Assembly: GCF_036188265.1 (NCBI RefSeq)
Contig: NZ_CP108093.1
Location: 3,802,001-3,866,000 of the forward strand
Direction of reading: 5' to 3'
From: Streptomyces sp. NBC_00247
GTDB lineage: Bacteria; Actinomycetota; Actinomycetes; Streptomycetales; Streptomycetaceae
Length of the DNA: 64,000 nt
Below the pieces are notes generated by a model that was not told the DNA's origin, ran no database searches, and saw only the letters and a list, made by a program, of their open reading frames with translations. Below, piece by piece: positions 21,499-31,177 of this stretch. A program made the translations under genes and the position numbers. Position 1 is the stretch's first letter. Each line of letters begins with the position of its first letter.

Positions 21499-23025
21499 TC
21501 ACCCGGCCGCGACGGCTTCGGTGGCTTCGGTGGCGGGTGCGGACGAGCGGCCGGGGAGCAGGAACAGGGTGGCGGCGAAGGCGGTGACGAGCAGGCCCGC
21601 GCCGACCGTGAAGGCGAGGCGGTATCCCTCCGTCAGCGCGTGGGCCGAGCCGTGCCCGGCGGCGAGCAGTCCGCCGGTGCGTCCCGCCGCCAGGGTGGAG
21701 AGGACGGCCACGCCGAGGGCCATGCCGACCTGCTGCGTGGTGTTGAAGAGGCCGGAGGCGAGTCCGGCGTCCTCATCGGCCGCCCCGGACATGCCCAGGG
21801 TGGTGAGGGCGGGGAGCGCCAGGCCGAAACCGGCCGTCAGCAGCATGGACGGCAGCAGATCGGTGGCGTAGTCGGCGTGGTCGGGCAGCCGTCCGAGCAG
21901 ACCCATCTGGGTGGCCATCAGAGCGATTCCCGTCAGCAGCACGGCGCGTTCGCCGAACCGGGCGTTCAGGCGGGCCGAGACGAGCAGCGATACGCCTCCG
22001 ATGACGAGTGCGGCCGGCAGCAGGGCGAGTCCGGTGCCCAGCGCCTCGTGACCGAGGACCTTCTGCAGATACAGGGCGACGAGGATCTGGAAGGTGAACA
22101 TCGCGGCCATGATGAGCATCTGGATCAGGTTGCCGCCGACCGTGGTGCGCGAGCGCAGCAGGCGGGGCGGGATCAGCGGCGTGCGGGAGGTGGCCTGGCG
22201 TACGACGAAGGCGGCGAGCAGGGCGAGCGCGAGGGCGCCCAGGCCCAGGGTGTGCCCGGACAGCCAGCCGTACCGCTCGGCCTGGACGACGGAGCAGATG
22301 CCCACCACCAGGGCGGCGGTGACGAGAAGGGCGCCGGTCACGTCCGCTCCGGAGCCGAGCCCGGGCCCCCGGTCACCGGGCAGCGCCCGCACCGCGAGGA
22401 AGAGGGCGGCCACACCGATCGGCAGATTGATGAAGAAGATCCAGTGCCAGTCGAGCGCGTCGGTGAGCACCCCGCCGAGCACCTGACCGAGTGAGGCGCC
22501 GACCGCCGAGGTGAACGAGAACACCCCGATGGCACGGGCCCGTTCGCGCGGTTCGGCGAAGAGGGTGACCAGGATGCCGAGCCCGACCGCGGACGCCGCC
22601 GCGCTGCCGACGCCCTGGAGGGCCCGCGCGGCGATGAGCACCCCGGGCGAGGTCGCCACGCCCGCGAGGAGCGAGGCCACGGTGAAGACGGCGGTGCCGG
22701 TGACGAACATCCGCTTGCGCCCGATGAGGTCCCCGAGTCGGCCGGCGAGCAGCAGCAGGCTGCCGAACGCGATCAGGTAGGCGTTGACGACCCAGCTCAG
22801 CCCGACGGGGGTGAACCCGAGGTCGCGCTGGATCACGGGCATCGCCACGGTGACGATCGACCCGTCGAGAATGATCATCAGCATCCCGGAGGCGATCACG
22901 CCGAGCGCGAGCCACTTCTGCCGGGGGGTGAGGGGCGACGGGGTGAGGGGTGCGGTGGCTGCCGTCGTCACGGGCGCGGCGCCGGAATCTGCGGGGGAGG
23001 GTGCGGGGCGGACTGTGGCGGACAT
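21499..23025 (-). CDS. MFS drug exporter, DHA2 (EmrB/QacA) type
   Basis: 508 aa with about 14 hydrophobic helices. It begins after a 40-residue hydrophilic N-terminus: KWLALGVIASGMLMIILDGS, IVTVAMPVIQRDLGFTP. The LDGSIVTVA motif (motif D1) and GRLGDLIGRKRMF (motif A) identify the proton-antiport drug-efflux family. ATG 23025 has CAGGAGCACG upstream. It is divergent from the MarR gene across 303 bases, a standard regulator/efflux pair; the substrate is unknown. Confidence 0.88.
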   Translation of the reverse strand: MSATVRPAPSPADSGAAPVTTAATAPLTPSPLTPRQKWLALGVIASGMLMIILDGSIVTVAMPVIQRDLGFTPVGLSWVVNAYLIAFGSLLLLAGRLGDLIGRKRMFVTGTAVFTVASLLAGVATSPGVLIAARALQGVGSAAASAVGLGILVTLFAEPRERARAIGVFSFTSAVGASLGQVLGGVLTDALDWHWIFFINLPIGVAALFLAVRALPGDRGPGLGSGADVTGALLVTAALVVGICSVVQAERYGWLSGHTLGLGALALALLAAFVVRQATSRTPLIPPRLLRSRTTVGGNLIQMLIMAAMFTFQILVALYLQKVLGHEALGTGLALLPAALVIGGVSLLVSARLNARFGERAVLLTGIALMATQMGLLGRLPDHADYATDLLPSMLLTAGFGLALPALTTLGMSGAADEDAGLASGLFNTTQQVGMALGVAVLSTLAAGRTGGLLAAGHGSAHALTEGYRLAFTVGAGLLVTAFAATLFLLPGRSSAPATEATEAVAAG

Positions 23026-23328
23026 GGGCGTGCTCCTGCGGTGGGAAGCGGCTGGCTCGGCATGTGCGGGCGGGTGGATGCGCCTCGGTGACTGCGATGG
23101 ACTGACCGTAGCAGAAGGTTTTGTTGCGGACTATATGTTTCGGGAGTTCTCGCTCCGGGGGTTCTTCCGTGGGGTGGTGGCGTCGGGAGGGGTGCGGGGG
23201 TGGCGCCGCCCGGGTGGGGCGGGTGGCGCGAGGAATCGGTGCCCGCGGTGGCGGCGGCGCCGACCGGCGGGGCGGAGAACGTCTTCTTTCGGACCATCCG
23301 TCACGGATCGACTTGTTAGCCTGAAGTC
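23026..23328. promoter_or_regulatory. Divergent promoter region of the MFS exporter and marR genes
   Basis: 303 bases without a gene. For marR, TAGCCT (23317-23322) lies six bases before ATG 23329 with no Shine-Dalgarno between, so marR is probably leaderless. The AT-richer patch around 23108-23145 (AGAAGGTTTTGTTGCGGACTATATG region) is the likely exporter promoter and MarR-binding zone, but I found no perfect palindrome. Confidence 0.4.
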
Positions 23329-23823
23329 ATGACCTCAACGCCGCCCGCCTCCAGCGCCCCCACCGGCTTCGACCTCTCGTACCTGCTCAACCACACGAGT
23401 CACGTCCTGCGGACCCGGATGGCGGCGGCCCTCGACGAGGTGGGTCTCACCCCCCGCATGCACTGCGTCCTGGAGCACGCCCTGGAGGAGGAGCGGACCC
23501 AGGCGCAGCTCGCGGAGATCGGCGACATGGACAAGACCACCATGGTGGTGACCGTCGACGCCCTGGAGAGCGCCGGTCTCGCGGAGCGGCGTCCCTCCCG
23601 GCTGGACCGGCGGGCGCGGATCATCTCCGTGACGGACAAGGGCGCGGAGCTGGTCGTCCGGAGCCGTCGGATCGTCGACCGGGTGCACGCGGAGGCGCTG
23701 GAGGGGCTGGCCGACGAGGACCGGGCGCTCTTCGTCCGGGCCCTGGAGCGGCTGGCACAGGGGCCCCTGGCCGAGCCGGTCGACAGCCCTCGCCCGGCCC
23801 GCCGCGCCCGTCAGGCTGCGTAA
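23329..23823 (+). CDS. MarR-family regulator
   Basis: 164 aa. Winged helix: RTQAQLAEIGDMDKTTMVVT then VDALESAGLAERRPSRLDRR and ARIISVTDKGAELV, which are the recognition helix and wing of MarR proteins. It probably represses the divergent exporter gene and itself. The stop codon lies in the first copy of a 21-base tandem repeat. Start at ATG 23329; the message is probably leaderless. Confidence 0.88.
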   Translation: MTSTPPASSAPTGFDLSYLLNHTSHVLRTRMAAALDEVGLTPRMHCVLEHALEEERTQAQLAEIGDMDKTTMVVTVDALESAGLAERRPSRLDRRARIISVTDKGAELVVRSRRIVDRVHAEALEGLADEDRALFVRALERLAQGPLAEPVDSPRPARRARQAA

Positions 23824-23862
23824 GGGTTGCTCAGGGCGGCTTAAGGGTTGCTCAGGGCTGCT
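23821..23862 (+). repeat. 21-bp tandem repeat at the marR stop codon
   Basis: Two units of 21 bases (TAAGGGTTGCTCAGGGCGGCT and the same with one change) occupy 23821-23841 and 23842-23862, followed by two shorter TAAGG copies. The first TAA is the marR stop, so slippage here would only change the 3' end. Confidence 0.75.
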
Positions 23863-24006
23863 TAAGGTGGCGTAAGGCGCCCGCTGCCGGGTGGCGCGGG
23901 CGGGCGGTATCGGTCCTGCCGCTCGGCGGGTTTCGGCCCTCGCGCATCAAGGGGCCCGGGTGCCCGCCTTCGCGTGTCGGAGGGCCCGGGCGGTTATCGT
24001 GCGGGC

Positions 24007-24555
24007 GTGAACGCTCCGGAGCTTCGCCCCCTGCTCTTCCTCGACGTGGACGGCCCCCTCATCCCCTTCGGGGCGACGCCGCAGCAGCTGCCTGGCGGGT
24101 ATCCGGCGTACTGCTCGCACTCCGGGCGGACGGAGGATGCCGGGAACCCGCTGCTGGCCAGGATCAACCCCGCGTATGGGCCCCGACTCCTGGCCCTGGG
24201 CTGCGAATTGGTGTGGGCGACGACCTGGATGGCGGACGCGAACCTCGTCGTCGCGCCCTGGCTCGGGCTGCCTCGGCTGCCGGTCGTGGACTGGCCCGAG
24301 GACGTGGACGACGCGGACGGGCGGGGCGGTCTCCACTGGAAGACCCGCACGCTCGTGGAGCTGGCGACCGGGCGCCCCTTCATCTGGGTGGACGACGAGA
24401 TCACCGACATCGACCGGCGCTGGGCGGCCGATCGCTGCGAGGGGCTCGGGCTGCTGTACCGCGTCGACCCCCGACTCGGCCTGACGGACGCGGACTTCGC
24501 GGCGCTGGCGGCGTGGGTGCGCGGGGTCGGTCGCGGCGGTGGCGCCGCCGGCTGA
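24007..24555 (+). CDS. HAD-superfamily hydrolase-like protein
   Basis: 182 aa from GTG 24007. LLFLDVDGPLIPFG contains the HAD motif I (DxDG) with the nucleophile Asp near residue 13. ELVWATTWMADAN is motif II (S/T), and FIWVDDEITDIDRRWA is motif IV-like (DDE). These features fit the HAD fold of small Streptomyces proteins annotated as hypothetical or secreted. TTATCGT eight bases upstream may be a -10 box of a leaderless message. Substrate unknown. Confidence 0.75.
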   Translation: MNAPELRPLLFLDVDGPLIPFGATPQQLPGGYPAYCSHSGRTEDAGNPLLARINPAYGPRLLALGCELVWATTWMADANLVVAPWLGLPRLPVVDWPEDVDDADGRGGLHWKTRTLVELATGRPFIWVDDEITDIDRRWAADRCEGLGLLYRVDPRLGLTDADFAALAAWVRGVGRGGGAAG

Positions 24556-24671
24556 GGGCCGCTCGGCCCTTCAGCCTCCGGCCTGTGTACGCATCGGGTG
24601 CGGCTTCCCGCCTGCGGAAACAGCGAAGGCAGGAAGAAAAGACTCTCCCTGCCACTCTCAAGATATAGCGC

Positions 24672-24700
24672 ACCGGGGGGCTTGCGGCAAGGCCCCCGGT
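24672..24700. promoter_or_regulatory. Rifamycin-associated element (RAE) upstream of rox
   Basis: The core GGGGCTTGCGGCAAGGCCCC (24677-24696) is the inverted repeat described as the RAE, found upstream of rifamycin-inactivating genes and required for their induction by rifamycins. Here the palindrome extends to 24672-24700 with one mismatched pair. A possible -10 box (TATAGC, 24664-24669) lies directly before it. Confidence 0.85.
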
Positions 24701-24811
24701 GTACCGCAGAATCGCCACTTCCACCGCTCGGGGCGCACGTCGTCGCGTCGCGGTCCGTCGGTGGTCCGGCCGGGGAACCGGCGTGGTTTTTCTTCGTTCA
24801 GCGGGGTGTTC

Positions 24812-26344
<1,533 letters not shown>

Positions 26345-26490
26345 GGGCGGGCGAGCGCCGTGGTGCGGGCGGACGGGCCGGGTGCGGGCGGGCTCAGAGG
26401 ATGCCCGCGCGCCGGGGGCGGGGTCGGATGGTGGGGTTGCGCAGGGCGGCGACGAGCAGCACGTGGCAGGACACGCCGCCGCGCCGGCTC

Positions 26491-27570
26491 CTACCGGCCG
26501 GACTCGACGATGTCGGCGACCACGCAACTGACGTTGTCGGGACCCCCCGACCCGTTGGCGAGGGCGACGAGTTCGCGTACCGCCTGCTCGGGGCGGCGGG
26601 TGTGCGAGAGCACCTGGTGGATCGCCTCGGTCGCCACCACGGCGGAGAGCCCGTCGGAGCAGAGCAGGTACCTGTCTCCTCGACGGACGTCCTGGAGTCG
26701 CACATCGGGGGAGGCGTCGACGCTCGCCCCCAACGCGCGTACCAGCATGGATCGTTGGGGGTGGGAGAGGGCCTCCTCCGGGCTGATGCTTCCCTCGTCG
26801 AGCATCGACTGCACCACCGTGTGGTCGTGGGTGATCTGGAACAGCCCGCCGTCCCGGAGGAGGTACACGCGGGAGTCGCCGATGTGGACGAGGGCCAGTC
26901 GCGAGCCGGTCCAGAGCATCGCGGTGAGCGTCGTCCCTCCTTCTTCGGGCGAATCGCCCTGCTGCACACCAGTGTTGATGGTCCTGCCGATCTGTACCAC
27001 GGCGTCACCCAGGACGCTGAGGAGGTCGCCGACCGGGATGACGTCGGGTCGCAGGAGCTTGAGCGCTTGGACGGCGGCGGCGCTCGCGGGCGCTCCCTCG
27101 CTGCCGAAACCGTCGGCGACGGCGAGCAGGCGGGGCCCGGCGTACGCGGTGTCCTGGTTGCTTTCGCGGACCTGGCCCCGGTCGGACAGGACGGCGTAAC
27201 GGATGGTGAGGGGCTCGGCGATCGGGGGCATGTCGGGGTCCTTCCCCAAGAGGTGATCGACGAGGAACGAGGCGAGGTCCCGCCGCGCGGCCGTGTCCGC
27301 TTCGACCTGCGCCCAGAAGGCGCGGATCTCCTGGGCCGCCGCGGTCGCGTCCAGCGCGCACACCCGCTGGATGCGGGCCAGGGGCATTCCCAGCCGCCGG
27401 AGCCACGCGACCAGCCGGGCCTGCTCCAGCTGCTCCGGCGCGTAGAGCCGGTAGCCGGATGCCGGATCGACGCGGGCGGGGGGCAGCAGCCCCAGCTCGT
27501 CGTAGAGGCGCAACGCCTTCGGCGACAGCCGGGACGCCTTCGCGAACGTCCCGATGGTCAGCAACCCCAT
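26491..27570 (-). CDS. Fusion of a MerR-type DNA-binding domain with a PP2C phosphatase
   Basis: 359 aa. Residues 1-70 are a MerR helix-turn-helix (LTIGTFAKASRLSPKALRLY, YDELGLLPPARVDPASGYRL, Y-x-x-EQLEQARLVAWLRRLG). Residues ~122-357 are a PP2C phosphatase with all metal-binding motifs: SNQDTAY, VADGFGS, GGTTLTAML, VHIGDSRVYLLRDG, ITHDHT, LLCSDGLS and GPDNVSCVV. Such a fusion would link dephosphorylation or an effector directly to DNA binding. ATG 27570 begins MGLLTIGTF. The targets are unknown. It is not in an evident operon. Confidence 0.87.
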   Translation of the reverse strand: MGLLTIGTFAKASRLSPKALRLYDELGLLPPARVDPASGYRLYAPEQLEQARLVAWLRRLGMPLARIQRVCALDATAAAQEIRAFWAQVEADTAARRDLASFLVDHLLGKDPDMPPIAEPLTIRYAVLSDRGQVRESNQDTAYAGPRLLAVADGFGSEGAPASAAAVQALKLLRPDVIPVGDLLSVLGDAVVQIGRTINTGVQQGDSPEEGGTTLTAMLWTGSRLALVHIGDSRVYLLRDGGLFQITHDHTVVQSMLDEGSISPEEALSHPQRSMLVRALGASVDASPDVRLQDVRRGDRYLLCSDGLSAVVATEAIHQVLSHTRRPEQAVRELVALANGSGGPDNVSCVVADIVESGR

Positions 27571-27744
27571 GCTCGCTCCTCCTCGTACCGGGCCCGTCGC
27601 CCGGCTCCACCGATGCTGTGGGCTGCCCCAGGGGGAAGGTCAACAAGGTTCCGTTCCGGGCCTCTCGCGCCCGGCCTTCCTGGTCCGTCCGGCTTCCCGG
27701 CCTCCCCGGCTCGGGCGGCCCGGTCGAGCGCCGGCTCCCGGCCG

Positions 27745-28008
27745 TCAGGCCGTGCGTACGGCCGGACGGCCGGGGTCGAGCTCGACGGTGATCAGGCCGG
27801 CGTCGCGGTCCATGCCGCTGAGCAGCCAGGCGGTTCCCTCCCCGAACCCGGTGCCGAGTTCGAGGATTCGGCCGCCCGGACGGGAGGCGGCGAGGGTCGC
27901 CAGGAGGCTTCCGGTGCGGTCCTCGCTGGACATGATGAAACCCGCCTCGTCTGCTGGGGCGCGCAACGCGGCGGGGGATGCCGGGAGTTGGCTCGGTGTG
28001 TCGTCCAT
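27745..28008 (-). pseudogene. Truncated SAM-dependent O-methyltransferase
   Basis: Only 87 codons. GGRILELGTGFGEGTAWLLS followed by ITVELDP are motif I and motif II of class I O-methyltransferases, which normally run to about 200 residues. Here the frame ends just after motif II (DPGRPAVRTA then TGA), so the SAM site is incomplete and the catalytic part is missing. No continuation is seen in the other frames up to 27600. It is probably a decayed gene, though a short functional remnant cannot be ruled out. Confidence 0.65.
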
Positions 28009-28157
28009 CCGGAGATGATGCGGGGGCGGTAGCGGGTGGGCAAGGCGATTGCGCGGGGAGCCCGCGCCGTCGTCCGGCGGCCGGAACGGGCCTTTCCCTC
28101 GCGAGGAAGGGCAGCTGAGACCGAGAGTCGCGACGAGCGTCTAGCGAGGGGGCGCAT

Positions 28158-28949
28158 TCAGTGGTCGGCGGCCGGAAGCCCGGTGGGCGATTCAGGGAGG
28201 CAAGGCTGCATCGAACGCCGGGAGTCGGAGCACCAGATGCACCAGTGCTCCTCCCTCCAAGCGCCACCGGTCACCCCCTGCCGTACCGACTCGGCCATGG
28301 ACGCGAGGCGTCCGGCCTCTCTGGCGAAGCAGCGCGCGATCCAGAGGTCTTCCGAACCCCACCACGTGTGGAGTTCGAGGTGGACCGCGCTCTCCCCGTC
28401 GCCCCACCAGGTGCCGGCCGGGCCTGTCGCCTCGACGTCGAGAGGGGGGAAACCGATCCCGGCCGCAGTCGGTGTCCGGCCAGGTCCGACGGCGAAGCCC
28501 ATGGTCACATGGGGCCAGTACCGGACCCGGGCCACCTGGGCGTGGGCCTCCAGCCGCTGGGCGATGCCGCTGTTGATGAGCCTGGGCCGTCCGGCCAGCG
28601 TCATGGCGGTGCGACCGTCGAGGAGGACGTCCAGGGCCCATGTCGCGTCACCGTCGAGGATGCCGCCGAAGGACCAGCCGTGGGGGCCGGGGCGGACGGT
28701 GGGCTCGCCTCGCAGACCGTGTTCCATTCCGTTGGATCCGAGCAACGGGTACCACAGGCCCCCGTAGCGTTCCTCGAACCGCACCATGGCCTCGATGGCC
28801 GCGCTGGGCGCCGGCGCCTCGCTCCCCGAAGGAGTTCGCGTCCGGGCCAGGTCTCGGATCTGTTCGGCGGACATCGCGGGGGCGCGCTCGGCCCGCGTCA
28901 GCAGGGCCCGGAGGCGGGGTGACAGGTCGGGGTCGTCGAGGATGTGCAC
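28158..28949 (-). CDS. Hypothetical protein
   Basis: 263 aa, starting MHILDDPDLSPRLRALLTRA. A mixed alpha/beta protein rich in Trp (ERYGGLWYPLL, WSFGGILDGDATWALDVLLD, GTWWGDGESAVHLELHTWWG, REEHWCIWCSD). No signal peptide and no family that I recognise; the layout (N-terminal helices, then SMI1/KNR4-like strands) faintly suggests an immunity-type fold. The upstream gene overlaps its start by 52 bases, so the two are co-transcribed and possibly work together. Confidence 0.6.
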   Translation of the reverse strand: MHILDDPDLSPRLRALLTRAERAPAMSAEQIRDLARTRTPSGSEAPAPSAAIEAMVRFEERYGGLWYPLLGSNGMEHGLRGEPTVRPGPHGWSFGGILDGDATWALDVLLDGRTAMTLAGRPRLINSGIAQRLEAHAQVARVRYWPHVTMGFAVGPGRTPTAAGIGFPPLDVEATGPAGTWWGDGESAVHLELHTWWGSEDLWIARCFAREAGRLASMAESVRQGVTGGAWREEHWCIWCSDSRRSMQPCLPESPTGLPAADH

Positions 28950-29338
28950 GGAGGCACGTTAGGGCGGTTTCGAAAGCACGGCCAGGGCCCCTCGGCCAGA
29001 GGCTCCAGGTGGGTGTGGAAGGCGACCACGTCACTGCCGAGCGAGGTGACGACGCGGCCGTCGTTCAGCAGCAGGGTGCGCCTTGGGACGTTGCGGCTGT
29101 CATCCATCGTGAACAAGTCGTGCGGAGTCGGGTCCGCGTCTACGGCGAGGAGCCTGCCGTCGCGCCAGAACACCGTGGTGCCCGCCTGGTCCATCGACGG
29201 ACAGGACGTGTGGTAGCCCGTCAACGCCGGCCCGTCCAGGAGACTGTTGTCCGGGGCCGGTTGCCGGAACCGCGCCCTCGACGGCAGGCGGTTCTCCAGA
29301 TCCGGGCCGCATACGGTGCCTCGGTCGTGGACGAGCAT
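28898..29338 (-). CDS. Hypothetical protein overlapping the next gene
   Basis: 146 aa if the first start at 29338 is used; an internal ATG at the MDQAGTTVFWRDGRLLAVDA segment is an alternative. Protein-like stretches are TVFWRDGRLLAVDADPTPHD and RRTLLLNDGRVVTSLGSDVV; the last 25 residues (NVPPCTSSTTPTCHP) look like read-through of the overlap with the following gene. A frameshift that separated a once longer gene is possible. Function unknown. Confidence 0.45.
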   Translation of the reverse strand: MLVHDRGTVCGPDLENRLPSRARFRQPAPDNSLLDGPALTGYHTSCPSMDQAGTTVFWRDGRLLAVDADPTPHDLFTMDDSRNVPRRTLLLNDGRVVTSLGSDVVAFHTHLEPLAEGPWPCFRNRPNVPPCTSSTTPTCHPASGPC

Positions 29339-29461
29339 CGCGCCATGGCCGGCCCACCGGGCCGCCGTGTCAGTGCGACGTCACGTGGATTAGTTGTTGG
29401 GGGATGGAGCACGGCGTCGTTGTCCCGCCACTCCCGCCGCCGCGCGACACGCGCCACACTT

Positions 29462-29490
29462 TTGCAAGCAACCGCTTGCAATTGTTAGCA
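29462..29490 (+). promoter_or_regulatory. Promoter and palindromic operator of the XRE gene
   Basis: TTGCAA (29462-29467) and TTAGCA (29485-29490) are 17 bases apart and form a good promoter. The perfect palindrome TTGCAAGC-AACC-GCTTGCAA (29462-29481) covers the -35 box and spacer, so a bound repressor would block it. Autoregulation by the downstream XRE protein is the simplest reading. Confidence 0.6.
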
Positions 29491-29511
29491 GCGTGGGCGC
29501 ATCATCGACCC

Positions 29512-30000
29512 ATGGCATCACTCAACGTCGGCAACCTGGGCGAGTACCTCCGGGAGCAGCGCCGTAGCGCGCAGCTCTCGCTGCGGCAGCTCGCGGATGC
29601 CGCCGGGGTGTCCAATCCGTATCTCAGCCAGATCGAACGCGGCCTGCGCAAGCCCAGTGCGGAGGTGCTCCAGCAGGTCGCCAAGGCGCTGCGGATCTCG
29701 GCCGAGACGCTGTACGTACGGGCCGGAATCCTGGACGAGCGGGAGCGGGGCGAGCTGGAGACGCGGGCGGTCATCACGGCCGACCCGTCGATCAACGAGC
29801 GGCAGAAGAACGTGCTGCTCCAGATCTACGACTCGTTCCGCCGGGAGAACGGTTTCGTCCCCGATCCGGACGTTCCTGCTGACAACGATGCTGATACCGG
29901 TCACGCCGACGGCTCCGGCAAGACCGACGACACCACGAACGCCCGCGCACCCCGTACGTCCGGTGGCAGTGATGCCGCAGACCCTCACCACGAAATCTGA
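29512..30000 (+). CDS. XRE-family DNA-binding protein
   Basis: 162 aa from ATG 29512. Helix-turn-helix at the N-terminus: LGEYLREQRRSAQLSLRQLA then DAAGVSNPYLSQIERGLRKPS, followed by a helical region (QQVAKALRISAETLYVRAGI) and a hydrophilic, Asp/Thr-rich tail of 40 residues. The palindrome over its promoter suggests it represses itself. It is followed after 18 bases by the HBHA-like gene, so both probably form one autoregulated operon. Confidence 0.87.
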   Translation: MASLNVGNLGEYLREQRRSAQLSLRQLADAAGVSNPYLSQIERGLRKPSAEVLQQVAKALRISAETLYVRAGILDERERGELETRAVITADPSINERQKNVLLQIYDSFRRENGFVPDPDVPADNDADTGHADGSGKTDDTTNARAPRTSGGSDAADPHHEI

Positions 30001-30018
30001 TCCGGGAGGACCACAGTC

Positions 30019-30681
30019 ATGGCCATCACCGATGACCTGCGCAAGACCCTCACCGACCCCACCCCCCTCTACTTCGCCGCAGGTACGGCCGAGTTCGCCG
30101 TGGAGCAGGCGCGCAAGGTGCCGGGGCTGATCGAGCAGTTGCGGGCCGAGGCGCCCGAGCGGTTCGAGGCGGTCCGCAGCACCGACCCCAAGGCCGTGCA
30201 GGAGAAGGTGTCCACCCAGGCCCGGGAGGCGCAGGCCAGCGTCCAGGCCAGGGTCACCGAGGTGATCGGCTCGTTCGACACGGACCTGCGCAAGCTCGGC
30301 GAGACGGCGCAGGACCTGGCGCTGCGCGGTATCGGCGTGGCCGCCGAGTACGCGGTCCGGGCCCGTGAGGCGTACGAGAAGGTCGCCGAGCGCGGCGAGC
30401 AGAGCGTGAAGGCGTGGCGCGGGGAGGCGGCCGACGAGATCGTCGAGATCGCCGCCGTCGTGGAGTCGGAATCCACCCCCAAGGCCACCACCGCGAAGGC
30501 CACCGAGCCGAAGTCCGCCGCGAAGCCGGCGGCGGCCAAGCCGGCCCCGGCCGCCACCACGCCGGTCGCCACGAAGCCGGTCGCCGTGAAGCCCGCTCCC
30601 GCCGCCAAGCCCGCACCGGCGAAGCAGGCGCCCGCGCCGCGCAAGGCGACGGCGAAGAAGTCCACGCCGCCCGCGAAGTAG
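30019..30681 (+). CDS. Heparin-binding hemagglutinin (HBHA)-like protein
   Basis: 220 aa. The first ~150 residues are a long alpha-helix/coiled coil (KVSTQAREAQASVQARVTEV, LGETAQDLALRGIGVAAEYA). The last 65 residues are a Lys/Ala/Pro-rich tail (KPAAAKPAPA, KQAPAPRKATAKKS), the layout of mycobacterial HBHA, whose Lys-rich tail binds sulfated polysaccharides. In Streptomyces a role in surface contact or in binding nucleic acid is possible. No signal peptide is present, as in mycobacterial HBHA. GGGAGG precedes ATG 30019. Confidence 0.8.
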   Translation: MAITDDLRKTLTDPTPLYFAAGTAEFAVEQARKVPGLIEQLRAEAPERFEAVRSTDPKAVQEKVSTQAREAQASVQARVTEVIGSFDTDLRKLGETAQDLALRGIGVAAEYAVRAREAYEKVAERGEQSVKAWRGEAADEIVEIAAVVESESTPKATTAKATEPKSAAKPAAAKPAPAATTPVATKPVAVKPAPAAKPAPAKQAPAPRKATAKKSTPPAK

Positions 30682-30841
30682 CGGATCGCGCCGGGCCGGA
30701 ACGCGCCGGGCCCTCCCGGCGCCGGTCCGGGAGTGCTCCGGCGTGGAGCGGGCATCGTGACCCGTGACCCGTACGCCGTTTCGGTACGGTTGGCCACAGG
30801 TGCCGGAAGGCGCTCACCCACTACGAGGCGGTGCATCCTCC

Positions 30842-31177
30842 ATGCTGCTCAGCGGATTCAACACATTCGTCTGGCTGCTCTACATGCTCATGCTCGTCCT
30901 GGCCGTGCTGGCGCTGGTTTTCGCGTCCGTCGCGCGTGAGGACGCCTACCGGGCGACCGACAAGAAGACGAAGAAGTTCTGGGTGATCCTCCTCGCCGCG
31001 GCCGTGGCCGTGAACCTCTTCGTGCCGGTGCTCTTCCTGACCCTCGCGGCGACGGTCGCGTCCATCGTCTTCCTGGTGGACGTGCGGCCCGCGATCAAGG
31101 CGGTCTCCGGCGGCGGCAACCGCCGCGGCGGGTCCAGCAGCGACGGGCCGTACGGTCCCTACAACGGCGGGCGCTGA
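30842..31177 (+). CDS. DUF2516 membrane protein
   Basis: 111 aa. Two or three hydrophobic helices (VWLLYMLMLVLAVLALVFAS; VILLAAAVAVNLFVPVLFLT; LAATVASIVFLVDV) and a Gly/Ser/Tyr-rich tail (GPYGPYNGGR). The AREDAYRATDKKTKKFW loop between helix 1 and 2 is typical of the actinobacterial DUF2516 family, which has no known function. Its 3' end overlaps the end of the convergent phosphatase gene by 19 bases. Confidence 0.85.
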   Translation: MLLSGFNTFVWLLYMLMLVLAVLALVFASVAREDAYRATDKKTKKFWVILLAAAVAVNLFVPVLFLTLAATVASIVFLVDVRPAIKAVSGGGNRRGGSSSDGPYGPYNGGR

